64,000 bases of DNA from Rhodothermales bacterium (GTDB taxonomy: Bacteria; Bacteroidota; Rhodothermia; Rhodothermales; Bin80). Shown piece by piece: positions 37,146 to 47,175 of the stretch. How positions within the stretch are numbered: the first letter of the stretch is position 1; every line of letters begins with the position of its first letter. The DNA lies in the NCBI GenBank assembly GCA_951812585.1, contig OX638318.1, forward strand, positions 1,398,501 to 1,462,500. Reading direction: 5' to 3'. Made by a program: the position numbers and the translations under genes. The notes under the pieces are model-generated. The model was not told the DNA's origin. It made no database searches and saw nothing but the letters and a program-made list of their open reading frames with translations.

Positions 37146-38057
37146 CTAACGACGGGACAAAGACCCGTAGATTGCGCCGATTATCGCCTCGTTGGAGATA
37201 AATCCGCCGCCCCACGCGGCGTCGTATGCTGCGGTCGGCTCTTGGGCAATGATGGCCGCAAGGTCCAATCCGCTATCGATGCCCGCCTGCACCGCGTGCG
37301 TGATATCCTGAAGCAAGTCCCGGTACGCCTCCAGTTCGGCCTTGTTGGACAGTGGTCCGTGACCCGGAATGACCTTGGTATCCTCGTTGGATAATGCGAG
37401 AACCTGATTGACGGCACTAATCAATCCGTGGACATCGCCTCCGCCATCAAGGTCGATAAACGGATACATGCCGTTGAAGTAAATGTCGCCCATATGGAAG
37501 GCGTTGGCCCCCACAAACTGGATGATGGCATCGCCATCGGTGTGCGCACCACCATCGCCAACATGAAAGACGCGGATCTGCTCCCCATTCCAATGGAAGT
37601 TGAGCCCCTCCGTAAAGGTGATCACAGGCAGTGCGCCGGGTGGAGCGGCCGGGATTACCATCTCCATGGAACTCCTGAATTGCTCCACGCTCATCCTGGT
37701 GCGAACGTTCTCGTGCGCAATGATGATTGCCCCGGCCTTGCCGAGGTTCTCGTTGCCCCCAACGTGGTCTCCGTGAAAGTGCGTATTCACCACAAACTTC
37801 ACGGGATGTTCGGTGAGCGTGGCGATGGCGGCAAGAATCTTTTCGGTCAGCGGCGCAAACTGATCGTCTACCAGAAAGACACCATCGTCTCCTACGGATA
37901 CACCAATGTTACCGCCGGCCCCGGTCAGCATGTAGACGCCCTCTGCTACATCTAAGACCTCAATCTGGACGGCATCAAGATCCCGCTGGGCTAGCACCCC
38001 CGACACAAAAGAAGACAGCAAGGCCATTATGACAATAGAACGTGACAAGATTCTCAT
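37146..38057 (-). CDS. Exported metallo-beta-lactamase-fold hydrolase
   Basis: 303 residues. A Sec signal (MRILSRSIVIMALLSSFVSG, then VLAQ) precedes the metallo-beta-lactamase fold. Zinc ligands: NTHFHGDHVGGNE, the later His in GDGGAHTDGDAI, the bridging Asp in HMGDIYFNG, and HGP in VIPGHGPLSN. Substrate unknown; glyoxalase-II-like, quinoprotein-associated and beta-lactamase-like relatives all exist. Periplasmic location is inferred from the signal. It lies divergent from porX across a 400-base gap. Confidence 0.87.
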   Translation of the reverse strand: MRILSRSIVIMALLSSFVSGVLAQRDLDAVQIEVLDVAEGVYMLTGAGGNIGVSVGDDGVFLVDDQFAPLTEKILAAIATLTEHPVKFVVNTHFHGDHVGGNENLGKAGAIIIAHENVRTRMSVEQFRSSMEMVIPAAPPGALPVITFTEGLNFHWNGEQIRVFHVGDGGAHTDGDAIIQFVGANAFHMGDIYFNGMYPFIDLDGGGDVHGLISAVNQVLALSNEDTKVIPGHGPLSNKAELEAYRDLLQDITHAVQAGIDSGLDLAAIIAQEPTAAYDAAWGGGFISNEAIIGAIYGSLSRR

Positions 38058-38458
38058 AGCGCTCCGCAGCTTGGTGAGCAGGTGAAGGATACTTCGCGTC
38101 CAGGCGCGGTGCTCCGCCTTTACGAATTCTTCGCTATCCCAATGCACGCTTGGCCGCGTGCGGGCGACACCGACAAAAATACCGCGTGGCGGGAATTTAT
38201 GCGTTATGCGCCACTTGCGCTACCAGGCGCGCGCATTGCAGTTGCGCCCGGGGCTGAGGCTCTTAGCCCTCTCTTTGACTTCGCTGATCTTTGCACGACG
38301 CGCGCTGCTGTTGCACCGCAAAGCCGAGGCTTGTGGCGCACCGCAGCAGCCGGGGGCAGACATTCATTGAACAAGGTCGGCTTCCAGCGTGTACCATGCG
38401 TAGATCAACCGGCCCACCATGCAGCACCGCTACACATTCTGGCTAATTACTGCAGCTG
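38058..38458. other. Intergenic region between MBL gene and porX
   Basis: 401 bases between divergent genes. The open frame here starts at TTG and has no protein-like pattern. Both promoters probably lie here, but I see no confident motif. Confidence 0.45.
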
Positions 38459-40027
38459 ATGTCCAACGCGCCGCGAATCCTCTGGGCTGACGATGAGATT
38501 GACCTCCTCCGATCACACGTCCTTTTCCTTGAAAGCAAGGGCTACCACGTAACCAGCGTGACCAACGGCGCCGACGCGGTCGCCGCCGTGGGTGAGGGGC
38601 CCTTCGATGTGGTCCTGCTTGATGAGCAGATGCCCGGCATGGGCGGCCTGGAAACGCTGGCAGCGATCAAGCGCATCCGCTCGCAGGTCCCCGTGGTCAT
38701 GGTGACCAAAAGCGAAGAAGAACACCTCATGGAGGAGGCACTCGGCGACCAGATCAGCGATTATCTGACCAAGCCCGTCAACCCCAGCCAGATCTTGTTG
38801 ACCTGCAAGCGCCTCCTGGAGCGTGCGCGCCTGCGCAGCGAAAAGGTGTCGCACGACTACTTGCGTCGCTTTGGCCAGATTGCCAGGGCGCTGGCGAGCC
38901 CGCTGTCCCACAAGGGCTGGGTCGACTTGTACCAGGAGATTGTGCGATACGATGTGGCGCTCGAAGGCGATGAGGGTGCCCGCCAGATTCTGCAGGACCA
39001 GCACCGGGAAGCCAACAGGGCGTTCGGCCGCTTCATAGGTGCCCAATACAAGGACTGGATCCGCGACACACGACGCGCTTCGAATAACGAACGACCCGTG
39101 CTGTCTCATGAAGTCGTCCCGACATGGGTGCTGCCCCAGCTGGACGAGCGACGCACTGTCATGTTCATGGTCATTGACTGCATGCGCCTTGATCAGTGGC
39201 TGGAGTTTGAAAAGCTGCTGTACCCGCTGTACACCATCGAAAAGGCGTTTCACTACTCGATCCTGCCCACCGCCACACCCTATTCGCGCAACGCCATCTT
39301 CAGCGGGCTGCTGCCGCGGGACATCGCGCGCCGGTACGCACGCGAATGGGATTCAGGCGACGATGATGAGCATAGCAGAAACCGCCATGAAAAAGCGTTT
39401 CTGGCGGACCTGCTTCGGCGCAAGCGCCCGCACGAGGTGCGACTTCGGTACCAGAAGCTGGCGGGCAAGGCGGACGGACGGGCGTTTGCCAACGAGGTAA
39501 CAGACTACCTTCAGTCTGATCTGAGCGCCATCGTGGTCAACTTCGTCGACATCCTGGCGCACAGCCGCGCGGATTACGACATTATCAAGGAGCTGGCACC
39601 CGACGAGCGCGCATACCGGGCGCTGACCCGCACCTGGTTTGAGCATTCCTGGTTGTTTCAGGCATTCCAGAGTCTGACGAAGCACGATTGCACCATCGTG
39701 ATTACAACCGACCATGGAGCCATCCGAAGCCTGCACGGGACCAAGGTCCGCGGAGACCGGCGCACTTCAACGGCCTTGCGCTACAAGTCTGGGCGTGGCC
39801 TCAAAGTCAACGGGAAACATGCGCTGGTCATAAAGAACCCCCATGCGTGGGGACTCCCTTCCGACCGCCTGATCAGCGACTACATCATCGCCAAGGAAGA
39901 CTTCTACTTCCTGTACCCGACCAACTACCACTACTACCTGAACTTGTACAACGACTCTATGCAGCACGGTGGTGCGTCTATGGAGGAGATGATCCTTCCA
40001 GTAATCACGATGCGCCCGCGTCGCTAG
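38459..40027 (+). CDS. porX: PorX-like receiver-PglZ regulator
   Basis: 522-residue bifunctional regulator. The receiver domain (residues 1-125) has ILWADDEIDLL and the phospho-Asp in FDVVLLDEQMPGMGG, with the conserved Lys in DYLTKPVNP. A helical linker is followed by an alkaline-phosphatase-superfamily PglZ domain: MFMVIDCMRLDQW (metal Asp), PTATPYSRNAIF, and IVITTDHGAIRSLHGTKVRG. In Bacteroidota PorX with PorY controls type IX secretion and hydrolyses cyclic oligonucleotides. No porY or type IX genes are in the window. folC starts directly at the next base. Confidence 0.93.
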   Translation: MSNAPRILWADDEIDLLRSHVLFLESKGYHVTSVTNGADAVAAVGEGPFDVVLLDEQMPGMGGLETLAAIKRIRSQVPVVMVTKSEEEHLMEEALGDQISDYLTKPVNPSQILLTCKRLLERARLRSEKVSHDYLRRFGQIARALASPLSHKGWVDLYQEIVRYDVALEGDEGARQILQDQHREANRAFGRFIGAQYKDWIRDTRRASNNERPVLSHEVVPTWVLPQLDERRTVMFMVIDCMRLDQWLEFEKLLYPLYTIEKAFHYSILPTATPYSRNAIFSGLLPRDIARRYAREWDSGDDDEHSRNRHEKAFLADLLRRKRPHEVRLRYQKLAGKADGRAFANEVTDYLQSDLSAIVVNFVDILAHSRADYDIIKELAPDERAYRALTRTWFEHSWLFQAFQSLTKHDCTIVITTDHGAIRSLHGTKVRGDRRTSTALRYKSGRGLKVNGKHALVIKNPHAWGLPSDRLISDYIIAKEDFYFLYPTNYHYYLNLYNDSMQHGGASMEEMILPVITMRPRR

Positions 40028-41299
40028 ATGCACACCTTTGAGCGGTACCTGCTGCAGCTGCCCCGCTACGGCGACCAAGGCAAGCGGGCTTTGTATCCGG
40101 GCCTTGAACGCATGAATGCACTCATGGCCGCGATGGGAGCACCGCACCAGCAGTTTGAAAGCATCCACATCGCCGGCACCAACGGCAAGGGATCTACTGC
40201 GGCGATGGTGGCCGCGATCATTCGAAGCACCGGTCAGCAGCGGGTCGGACTGTACACCTCGCCGCATCTTCTGTCCATGCGCGAACGAATCCGCTGCGAC
40301 GGGGCTATGGTGCCTGTTGCGTGGATGAATGCAGCCGTGGCACGCCATCGGCCTTTGATGGATCGGGTGCAACCGAGCTTCTTTGAGGCAATGACCGCGC
40401 TTGCTTTTCTGTTCTTTGCTGAGCAGCGGGTCAGCCTTGCCGTCGTTGAAGCTGGCCTTGGCGGCCGCCTGGATGCCACCAACATGCTGACGCCGCGCCT
40501 GAGTATCATCACCGGAATTGACTTCGACCACACCAACGTGTTGGGCCGCACGCTTGCCGCCATTGCCCGAGAGAAAGGGGGCATCATAAAGCCTGCCGTG
40601 CCGCTGCTGACAGCGACGCATCAAGACGAAGCGCGACAAGAACTTAAGGTCATTGCTTCGCGGCTTGGCGCACCGGTCCATGAAGTCCGACATGAATGCC
40701 GACTTGCGGCTAGGCCTCATGGCGGGGAGGTTTCTGTAACCACGCTGCAGGCTCAGTATACCGGGCTAAAGCTTGGTCTGTCGGGCAGACATCAACGCAC
40801 CAACGCCTGCATGGCCATCCGGGCTGTGGAGCTTGTGTACAGTCCCGATACCGCGGCGGTGCGAACAGGCCTCTCCAACGTGCAGGCGCTGAGCGGCCTC
40901 CGGGGCCGCCTGGAAACGCTGGCGACCGCGCCGCTGACCGTCTTGGACGTAGCACACAACGCAGCGGGACTGCGTGCAGCCCTCTCCTTTGCCGGTGCGA
41001 ATTGTCGGGGACGACTTTTTGTACTTTTCGGGCTGGTCCGAAACAAAGATGTTGCCGCCATGGCCCAGGCTCTTTTTGATTCGCGAACTATTGTGTATAC
41101 TTGCACTGTACGTGCCAAGCGCGGCTTGGCCGCAGGCGAGCTTGCGGTAGTACTGCGGGCATGGCATGTGCCGGTTGCTTTCGCCGGTTCGGTTGAAGAG
41201 GCCTCAATGCGCATGAAAGACCGCGCTGTGCAAAGCGATGTAGTACTGGTTTGTGGTTCTCACTACCTTGCAGCTTCGTTCCTCGAAGCGCATACGTAG
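40028..41299 (+). CDS. folC: Folylpolyglutamate/dihydrofolate synthase
   Basis: 423-residue Mur-ligase-family enzyme adding glutamate to dihydropteroate or folates with ATP. The P-loop is IAGTNGKGSTAAMVAAI; VVEAGLGGRLDATN, IDFDHTNVLGRTLAAIAREK and LDVAHNAAGLRAAL are family motifs. The ATG immediately follows the porX stop, so translation is coupled. Length is normal and no lesion is seen. Confidence 0.95.
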   Translation: MHTFERYLLQLPRYGDQGKRALYPGLERMNALMAAMGAPHQQFESIHIAGTNGKGSTAAMVAAIIRSTGQQRVGLYTSPHLLSMRERIRCDGAMVPVAWMNAAVARHRPLMDRVQPSFFEAMTALAFLFFAEQRVSLAVVEAGLGGRLDATNMLTPRLSIITGIDFDHTNVLGRTLAAIAREKGGIIKPAVPLLTATHQDEARQELKVIASRLGAPVHEVRHECRLAARPHGGEVSVTTLQAQYTGLKLGLSGRHQRTNACMAIRAVELVYSPDTAAVRTGLSNVQALSGLRGRLETLATAPLTVLDVAHNAAGLRAALSFAGANCRGRLFVLFGLVRNKDVAAMAQALFDSRTIVYTCTVRAKRGLAAGELAVVLRAWHVPVAFAGSVEEASMRMKDRAVQSDVVLVCGSHYLAASFLEAHT

Positions 41300-41580
41300 T
41301 GATGTGTTGCGACTGAAGCGCGTTCTTCATGCAAATTGCGACAACAAAGCACCGGCTAGTTCGTACACTCTTGCGGCATTGATTACTGCTGCTGCGCTTA
41401 ACCTCCTCCTGCCGGGACCGCCTGCCCGCTCCGAACACGCAGAACACGCATCCTAAGTCCCCCCTGCTGCTTGACACAGGGCCCTGCGGCCTGACCGGTT
41501 AACCCTCACCCTTTCGGGCGGCGAAATATGCTTTGACGCCCACCCACATCCTGATCACTCCTTCTCTGTCGTCAGACCTT

Positions 41581-43272
41581 ATGAATCTCGCTGAACTGCA
41601 ACGAATGAAGCTGGCCGAGCTCAAGCTTTTGGCCCGTGAGAACAAGCTTAAAGGCTGGACCCATTTGAATAAGTCTGACCTTGCCGCATTTTTGGCCACG
41701 CGCATACCTGATGCGCAGCACAACGGCGCGGTAGCCCGACCCGCTGCGCCTGCGCAGAAGACGCCCAAGCCCGAGCCTGCGGCTCCACGCCAAGCAATTC
41801 TGTTTACCGGGGGCCGGCCAGGTCAGCGTCCAGAGAAGCCGCGCCCTATGCGGCCGAGGATCAAGCGTACATCCACGGCTGACAGCACGCTTTCCCGCCC
41901 GGAGAAGCCGCGCCGACCGCAAGCCCCAGAGACGCACGAATCCCGTCCTCGCCCCCGCGTCAGCAGCGGGCGCCCACCAAGGGAAGAGTCCAAGCGAGGC
42001 TCGCGCCCTGATCCGCGGCGGGCCAACCCTCATGCGCGGGCCGAGCGCAGCCGGACTCGGCGAGAATCCAGGCGTGCCATGCGTGGAGAGCGACGCAAGC
42101 GGGTCTATGAAGGCCGCCCCGAATACATGGCGCGACACGCACCCGGCCGCATGGAGTTGGACGCCATGATCCGCAAGACTGGCGTGCTGGAAATACTGCC
42201 GGATGGCTACGGGTTCTTGCGCTCGCCTGAATACAACTACCTGCCCAGCCCGGACGACATCTACGTGTCTCCTAGCCAGATCAAGCGCTTCAGCCTGCGT
42301 CTGGGTGATACCGTAGATGGGGCAGTGCGTCCCCCCAAAGAAGGAGAGCGCTTCTTCGCGCTGATTCAAGTCAACAACATCAACGGACACGCACCGGGCA
42401 GCGTAGAAGAGCGGCATAGCTTCGATTACCTGACGCCACTGTATCCAGAGGAACAGCTGCGCTTGGAGACGCGGCCGAACGGCATGAGCATGCGCGTTTT
42501 GGATCTCTTCGCGCCCATCGGAAAGGGACAGCGCGGGCTGATCGTGGCGCAGCCCAAGACGGGCAAGACGATCCTGCTGCAAAAGATCGCCAACTCCATC
42601 TCCTCCAATCATCCCGAGGCGCACCTGCTGATTCTCCTGGTGGACGAGCGGCCGGAGGAAGTAACCGACATGCGTCGAAACGTCAAGGGGGAAGTCATTG
42701 CTTCCACCTTCGACCAAGATCCCGAACGCCACGTGGCCGTGGCAGGCATCGTCCTCGAGAAGGCCAAGCGTCTCGTTGAAGCCAAGCATGATGTGGTGAT
42801 CCTTCTGGACTCGATCACGCGCTTGGCGCGCGCGCATAACGCGGTAGCACCCGACTCGGGGCGCACCCTTTCTGGTGGTATTGAAGCGGGTGCGCTGCGC
42901 GGCCCGAAGCGCTTCTTTGGCGCGGCGCGCAATGTGGAAGAAGGCGGCTCGCTGACCATCATCGGCACTGCGCTAATCGACACTGGCAGCCGCATGGACG
43001 AGGTGATCTTTGAAGAGTTCAAAGGCACCGGCAACATGGAGCTGGTCCTTAATCGCGAAATGGCGGACCGGCGCATATACCCTGCCATGAACGTAGTCAT
43101 GTCCGGCACCCGGCGGGAAGAGCTGCTCATCTCTGAGGCCCGGCTTTTGCGCATATGGATCTTGCGCAAGCTCCTGGCCGACATGGAGCCCATCCCTGCA
43201 ATGAATTTCCTCCTGGACCGCCTGCGCGGTACCAGAAGCAACGATGAATTCCTAGTGTCCATGAACTCCTAG
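41581..43272 (+). CDS. rho: Transcription termination factor Rho
   Basis: 563-residue hexameric RNA helicase that terminates transcription. The Rho N-terminal helical motif ([20 protein letters not shown]) is followed by about 140 residues dominated by Arg, Pro, Lys and Ser (about 50-190), then the CSD-like RNA-binding domain ([15 protein letters not shown]) and the ATPase core with [12 protein letters not shown] (Walker A) and [17 protein letters not shown]. Without the insertion the length would match E. coli Rho (419). ATG 41581 gives the family start. Basic N-terminal insertions are known in several phyla and may tune RNA binding. Confidence 0.95.
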   Translation: MNLAELQRMKLAELKLLARENKLKGWTHLNKSDLAAFLATRIPDAQHNGAVARPAAPAQKTPKPEPAAPRQAILFTGGRPGQRPEKPRPMRPRIKRTSTADSTLSRPEKPRRPQAPETHESRPRPRVSSGRPPREESKRGSRPDPRRANPHARAERSRTRRESRRAMRGERRKRVYEGRPEYMARHAPGRMELDAMIRKTGVLEILPDGYGFLRSPEYNYLPSPDDIYVSPSQIKRFSLRLGDTVDGAVRPPKEGERFFALIQVNNINGHAPGSVEERHSFDYLTPLYPEEQLRLETRPNGMSMRVLDLFAPIGKGQRGLIVAQPKTGKTILLQKIANSISSNHPEAHLLILLVDERPEEVTDMRRNVKGEVIASTFDQDPERHVAVAGIVLEKAKRLVEAKHDVVILLDSITRLARAHNAVAPDSGRTLSGGIEAGALRGPKRFFGAARNVEEGGSLTIIGTALIDTGSRMDEVIFEEFKGTGNMELVLNREMADRRIYPAMNVVMSGTRREELLISEARLLRIWILRKLLADMEPIPAMNFLLDRLRGTRSNDEFLVSMNS

Positions 43273-43280
43273 GCTGGCGG

Positions 43281-44042
43281 ATGCCACTTGGCGAGTCGAT
43301 GGCTGCGCGCGAAGTCATTAAGGCGGTCCTCTTCGACATGGACGGGGTGCTCGTTGATGTCTCCCGGTCGTATCGGCGCGCGTTACGGGAAACCGTGCTG
43401 CACTTCACCGGGCGACGCATTACCAACCTGGTGGTGCAACGCTACAAGAACCGGGGCGGATTCAACGACGACTGGGCGCTTACGCACGCCATCGTATCCG
43501 ACTGCGGCATGGCCGTGTCGCTCATGCGCATCACGGAGGAATTTCAGCGGCGCTACCGCGGCGATCACTGGAACGGCTTTATCAACGATGAACCGCCGTT
43601 GATTGCGAACACCACCCTGGAAATGCTCCGGCAACGCGGGCTGATTCTGGGCATTGTCACGGGACGACCGAACGCCGAGGCCCGATGGACGCTGGAACGC
43701 CTGGGGTGGCAGGCATACTTTCCGCTGCTCATAGCACGGGAACAGTACGGTCGGCGCTGCAAGCCGGACCCGTTCCCCCTCTTGCATGCCTTGGGCATTC
43801 TGCAGGCCGCAGGGCACCACATTCGCCCAGAGCACGCGGTCTATATTGGCGACACGGTGGACGACATGATCGCCGCCCGTGCAGCAGGGATGTGGGCAAT
43901 CGGGATCGTGCCGCCCTACCTGGATCGCGTCGAGCAGAGCGCGCTGCTCTCAGAGCGGGGTGCACACCTGGTGTTGGACAGTCTGGACAGGATGCCCGCC
44001 GTGCTCCAAGATTGGCCCGCGGTGGCCACGGCAAGCGTGTGA
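43281..44042 (+). CDS. HAD-superfamily phosphatase
   Basis: 253 residues of HAD subfamily IA, resembling the TIGR01548 group. Motif I VLFDMDGVLVDV provides the nucleophile Asp and acid/base Asp; motif II is IVTGRP; motif III Lys is in RCKPDPFPLL; motif IV is YIGDTVDDMIAARAAGMWAI. A helical cap lies between motifs I and II. Substrate unknown, a small phosphate ester expected. It begins 8 bases after rho and is likely in the same transcript; internal ATG 43299 is an alternative start. Confidence 0.9.
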   Translation: MPLGESMAAREVIKAVLFDMDGVLVDVSRSYRRALRETVLHFTGRRITNLVVQRYKNRGGFNDDWALTHAIVSDCGMAVSLMRITEEFQRRYRGDHWNGFINDEPPLIANTTLEMLRQRGLILGIVTGRPNAEARWTLERLGWQAYFPLLIAREQYGRRCKPDPFPLLHALGILQAAGHHIRPEHAVYIGDTVDDMIAARAAGMWAIGIVPPYLDRVEQSALLSERGAHLVLDSLDRMPAVLQDWPAVATASV

Positions 44043-44209
44043 GTACCGCGAGGGTGGTATCTTTCTAGGCGCAAGGGGGCACCGCAGACCCCTGGGAATG
44101 GTCGCGGAACCCCCTATCCTCCCACTCACCGGAAGACATAATGCGTTACGAGCGCTTCGATGCTTTGTTACAGCGTACTTTGACAAAATTTCGTTTCAAG
44201 CACTAACGC

Positions 44210-45076
44210 ATGGTGAGGCTCCCGTTTTTTCTGGCGCGGGGGTTCGTAGCCGCCGAAACGATGGCCGGGGCCATGCCCGTAATCCGCCGCGCCCATCAGA
44301 GCGGCATGCTTACCACGGTGGACCTCCTAGGTGAGCACGTAAACGACCGGAGCCTGGCCTTGCAGGCGCGGAACCACTACATCCAACTGCTGCGGGCATT
44401 GGCGCACGAGCGCCATCAGCATGGTGTAGAAGTCAACATCTCCATCAAGCTCAGTATGATGGGGCAGACTTTTAATGAAGACTTTTGCCTGGAGAACCTG
44501 CGCGCGCTACTGACGGTAGCCCGCGAGCTGCAGGGCTTTATCCGTCTGGATATGGAGGACACCACGCTGCTTGATTCCACGCTGCGCCTCTTTGACGCCG
44601 TCTATCCAGAATACCCCTCGGAGATCGGCGTGGTGTTGCAAGCCTACCTCAAGCGTACGCCCAAAGACGTCGCGCGCATGTGTGCGCTCGGGGCGCGCGT
44701 CCGCTTGTGTAAAGGGGCCTACCGAGAACCGGCGCATCTTGCCTATCGGGACATGACGGAGATACGCGCACGCTACATCGAAAGCATGCAGATGCTCTTG
44801 ACGCACGGCCGCTATCCGGCTATCGCAACGCACGATGATCACCTGATAGGTGCAACCAAGGCATTTGCCGCCGCGGAGGGTATTGCGGCCGAACGGTTTG
44901 AGTTTCAGATGCTGTTCGGACTGCGTCCAAAGACACAGCTCCGGATCGTGGACAGCGGCTACAATATGCGCGTCTACATCCCCTACGGCCGCATGTGGCT
45001 TCCGTACTACTACCGCCGCCTCCGCGAGCGCCCGGAAAACGTGACGTTTCTGCTGCGCAACATTTTCCGCGCATAG
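44210..45076 (+). CDS. Proline dehydrogenase
   Basis: 288-residue FAD-dependent TIM-barrel enzyme oxidising proline to pyrroline-5-carboxylate, passing electrons to quinones. Family motifs: VEVNISIKLSMMG, FIRLDMEDTTLLD, RLCKGAYREP (catalytic Lys/Arg region), FQMLFGLRPKTQ and the substrate/FAD segment YIPYGRMWLPYYYRRLRERP ending in EN. It is the monofunctional form; no P5C dehydrogenase is adjacent. A 21-codon ORF (44141-44206) lies just upstream. Confidence 0.92.
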   Translation: MVRLPFFLARGFVAAETMAGAMPVIRRAHQSGMLTTVDLLGEHVNDRSLALQARNHYIQLLRALAHERHQHGVEVNISIKLSMMGQTFNEDFCLENLRALLTVARELQGFIRLDMEDTTLLDSTLRLFDAVYPEYPSEIGVVLQAYLKRTPKDVARMCALGARVRLCKGAYREPAHLAYRDMTEIRARYIESMQMLLTHGRYPAIATHDDHLIGATKAFAAAEGIAAERFEFQMLFGLRPKTQLRIVDSGYNMRVYIPYGRMWLPYYYRRLRERPENVTFLLRNIFRA

Positions 45077-45312
45077 GCCTCGGCAGCGCACAGGCGAGGC
45101 CCGCGCCCAGCATCACTGCGGAAGCATAGGCACCGGGTGCACCCCCATCACTCCGCCGCGTGACGTCGGCAGATCCTTGCGTGCAGTTTCGAGGCAGCAG
45201 CCAAGGCCGCTGAGTGAACCTCCGCTCAGCACCCAGCCCGCAGGAGCCGCAGCCCCGGCTCCAAGTACACCGCCGCCTCGCACATCTTCGCACCGGCAGG
45301 CCAGTCCTATCG

Positions 45313-45425
45313 TCGGGTATTATGATGGTAATCCAGGATTTGGTCCGTCCTTTGACACGACGTACGTGTACGGACCCATTGAAGGGCGACACATAGGCGT
45401 CGGTGCGCGCCTGACTTGGCGTTAA
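45313..45425 (+). pseudogene. TonB-dependent receptor C-terminal remnant
   Basis: The frame to the TAA at 45423 reads GYYDGNPGFGPSFDTTYVYG and then PIEGRHIGVGARLTWR. A last-strand ending in an aromatic plus Arg, after a PSFDTTYVYGPIEGR-type turn, matches the final hairpin of SusC/TonB-dependent receptors. Everything upstream of about 45310 is low-complexity sequence, so the rest of the receptor was deleted. Confidence 0.55.
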
Positions 45426-45913
45426 CCCTCGCCGCCGTTTGCACGGTCTTCGCGCGCTTGTCGTTTTTTTTTCGCGCGGTGCTTTGAGACACTGACCTCC
45501 CGCCGGCAGGCGCATCATGCCGCTCCTTCCACGCGGTGCCCTGAGCCTTAGACCGGCGCAGCATGGACCACTGCGCTGCATTTGATTTCGCCCGGAGGGC
45601 TAATGCGGACCGCAGAGGATCAGATGACCGTACCCACAAAGCTCCCTTGTGACCCTGAAAAGTTGCGGGAACCGCATCGATTTCTGGCCCAACGGGCGCG
45701 AATTGCTGAAGCGCAACGCATGCGACAACGCGCGGCGTGCCCTTATCGTATTCATCGGTAATCGGGCTGCGCCCATCGTCGCTTTCATGCCAGTGTCCTC
45801 ATTCAGCCTTCGTAGCGCCGCTGGGGCAAAGGCCCTCGGTTGGGGGACTAGGCCGCGGGCAAACCCACCCGCCCGATGGCTTCCTTCCCAGCATTCGCGT
45901 CCTTTTGCCACCG

Positions 45914-45937
45914 CAAACGGCAGATTTCTGCCGTTTG
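45914..45937. repeat. 24-base palindrome
   Basis: CAAACGGCAGA, two T, TCTGCCGTTTG: perfect 11-bp arms with a 2-base centre. No T run follows. It could be a regulator binding site or a cruciform-forming end of a lost element, in the gap about 140 bases beyond the trxB stop. Confidence 0.6.
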
Positions 45938-46080
45938 ATTGTCTGAGGTCACAGACCCTTCACTTAGCTCTGTAGTACGTTTCGGCTGACGTTATCCTAC
46001 TCGAATCCACGGCTCGTTGCTCTGTTGCGTGCACCTCTCATACCGCGCGGCTCTTCGCGCCGCATCGCTACGCGGCAGTG

Positions 46081-47055
46081 CTACGCTGCTGGCTCGGCGG
46101 CCAGAAACCGCTCGGCGTCGATAGCCGCCATGCAGCCAGTGCCGGCAGCGGTTACCGCCTGGCGATACACATGATCCTGGGCATCACCGCACGCAAAGAC
46201 CCCCGGTATGTTGGTATGCGTGGAACGCGGCTCGGTGATCAAGTAGCCCTGGGCGTCGCTCTCTAGCCAGCCCTTGAAAAGGGCCGTGTTGGGCGTATGC
46301 CCAATCGCCACAAAAAAACCGCCCACGGGCAGGTCGCGCTCTTCGCCTGTTTGCGCACTCCGAAGCCGCACGCCCGAGACCTCGTCCTGGCCCAATACGT
46401 CCACCACCATCGTATTCCAGAGGATCTCAATCTTGTCGTTGTCAAAGACGCGTTGCTGCATGATCTTGGAAGCGCGCAGCGCGTCGCGACGATGGATCAG
46501 GTATACCTTCGTGGCAAAGCGTGTCAAAAACAGCGACTCCTCCATTGCCGAGTCGCCGCCGCCCACCACAGCGAGCTCCACGCCCCGGAAGAATGCCCCA
46601 TCGCACGTAGCACACGCGGACACACCTCGCCCGAGCAGTCGCTTCTCATTCTCTAGTCCCAGATACCGGGCACTCGCGCCAGTGGCGATGATCACCGCAT
46701 CGGCTGCCATAGGCACCTCTTCGTCTACTACCAGCCGAAAGGGCCGCTCGCTGAAGTCCACATGCGTGACGATTCCTGACCGAATGCCTGCGCCGAATCG
46801 TGCGGCCTGGCGCTGGAAATCCTCCATCATTTGGGGGCCCATCACGCCATCGGCGTACCCTGGGTAGTTCTCCACATCCGTCGTGGTCGTGAGCTGCCCA
46901 CCCGGTTCGATACCCGCAATCACTACAGGGCTCAGATTTGCCCGTGCGGCGTACAGCGCCGCGGTGTAGCCCGCCGGGCCCGAACCAATGATGATCACAC
47001 GGTGCTGCTCCGCAGCACCAAAGTCCACATCTGCGGGAAGCACAGGCCGAGTCAT
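46081..47055 (-). CDS. trxB: Thioredoxin reductase
   Basis: 324-residue FAD/NADPH flavoprotein that reduces thioredoxin. FAD loop VIIIGSGPAGYTAALYAARA, the redox disulfide CATCDG in GVSACATCDGAFFRG, NADPH loop AVVGGGDSAMEE, and the C-terminal FAD segment GVFACGDAQDHVYRQAVTAA. Full length. It is downstream of trxA on the same strand, separated by about 120 bases, so the redox pair is probably co-regulated. Confidence 0.97.
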   Translation of the reverse strand: MTRPVLPADVDFGAAEQHRVIIIGSGPAGYTAALYAARANLSPVVIAGIEPGGQLTTTTDVENYPGYADGVMGPQMMEDFQRQAARFGAGIRSGIVTHVDFSERPFRLVVDEEVPMAADAVIIATGASARYLGLENEKRLLGRGVSACATCDGAFFRGVELAVVGGGDSAMEESLFLTRFATKVYLIHRRDALRASKIMQQRVFDNDKIEILWNTMVVDVLGQDEVSGVRLRSAQTGEERDLPVGGFFVAIGHTPNTALFKGWLESDAQGYLITEPRSTHTNIPGVFACGDAQDHVYRQAVTAAGTGCMAAIDAERFLAAEPAA

Positions 47056-47175
47056 ACCCCGTAGTACCGGACTGATGAATAGAAGATGAACGCCGCGCGC
47101 GACAGGCGCGCCGCCTGCGGCTTCGCGGGCGCGATCATTGCGCGAAATCGTAAATGGACCACGCGTGCAGGCAGG

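Larger units (their letters stand above)
45077..46080. other. 1-kb gap with receptor remnant and palindrome
   Basis: Between proline dehydrogenase and trxB. The supportable contents are a TonB-receptor C-terminal fragment (45313-45425) and a 24-base palindrome (45914-45937), listed separately. Other open frames on both strands have no recognisable pattern. Confidence 0.5.

Noticed and set aside
45600..45975. Overlapping open frames on both strands in the gap before trxB
   Set aside because: Neither has a ribosome-binding site, signal or coherent domain pattern.
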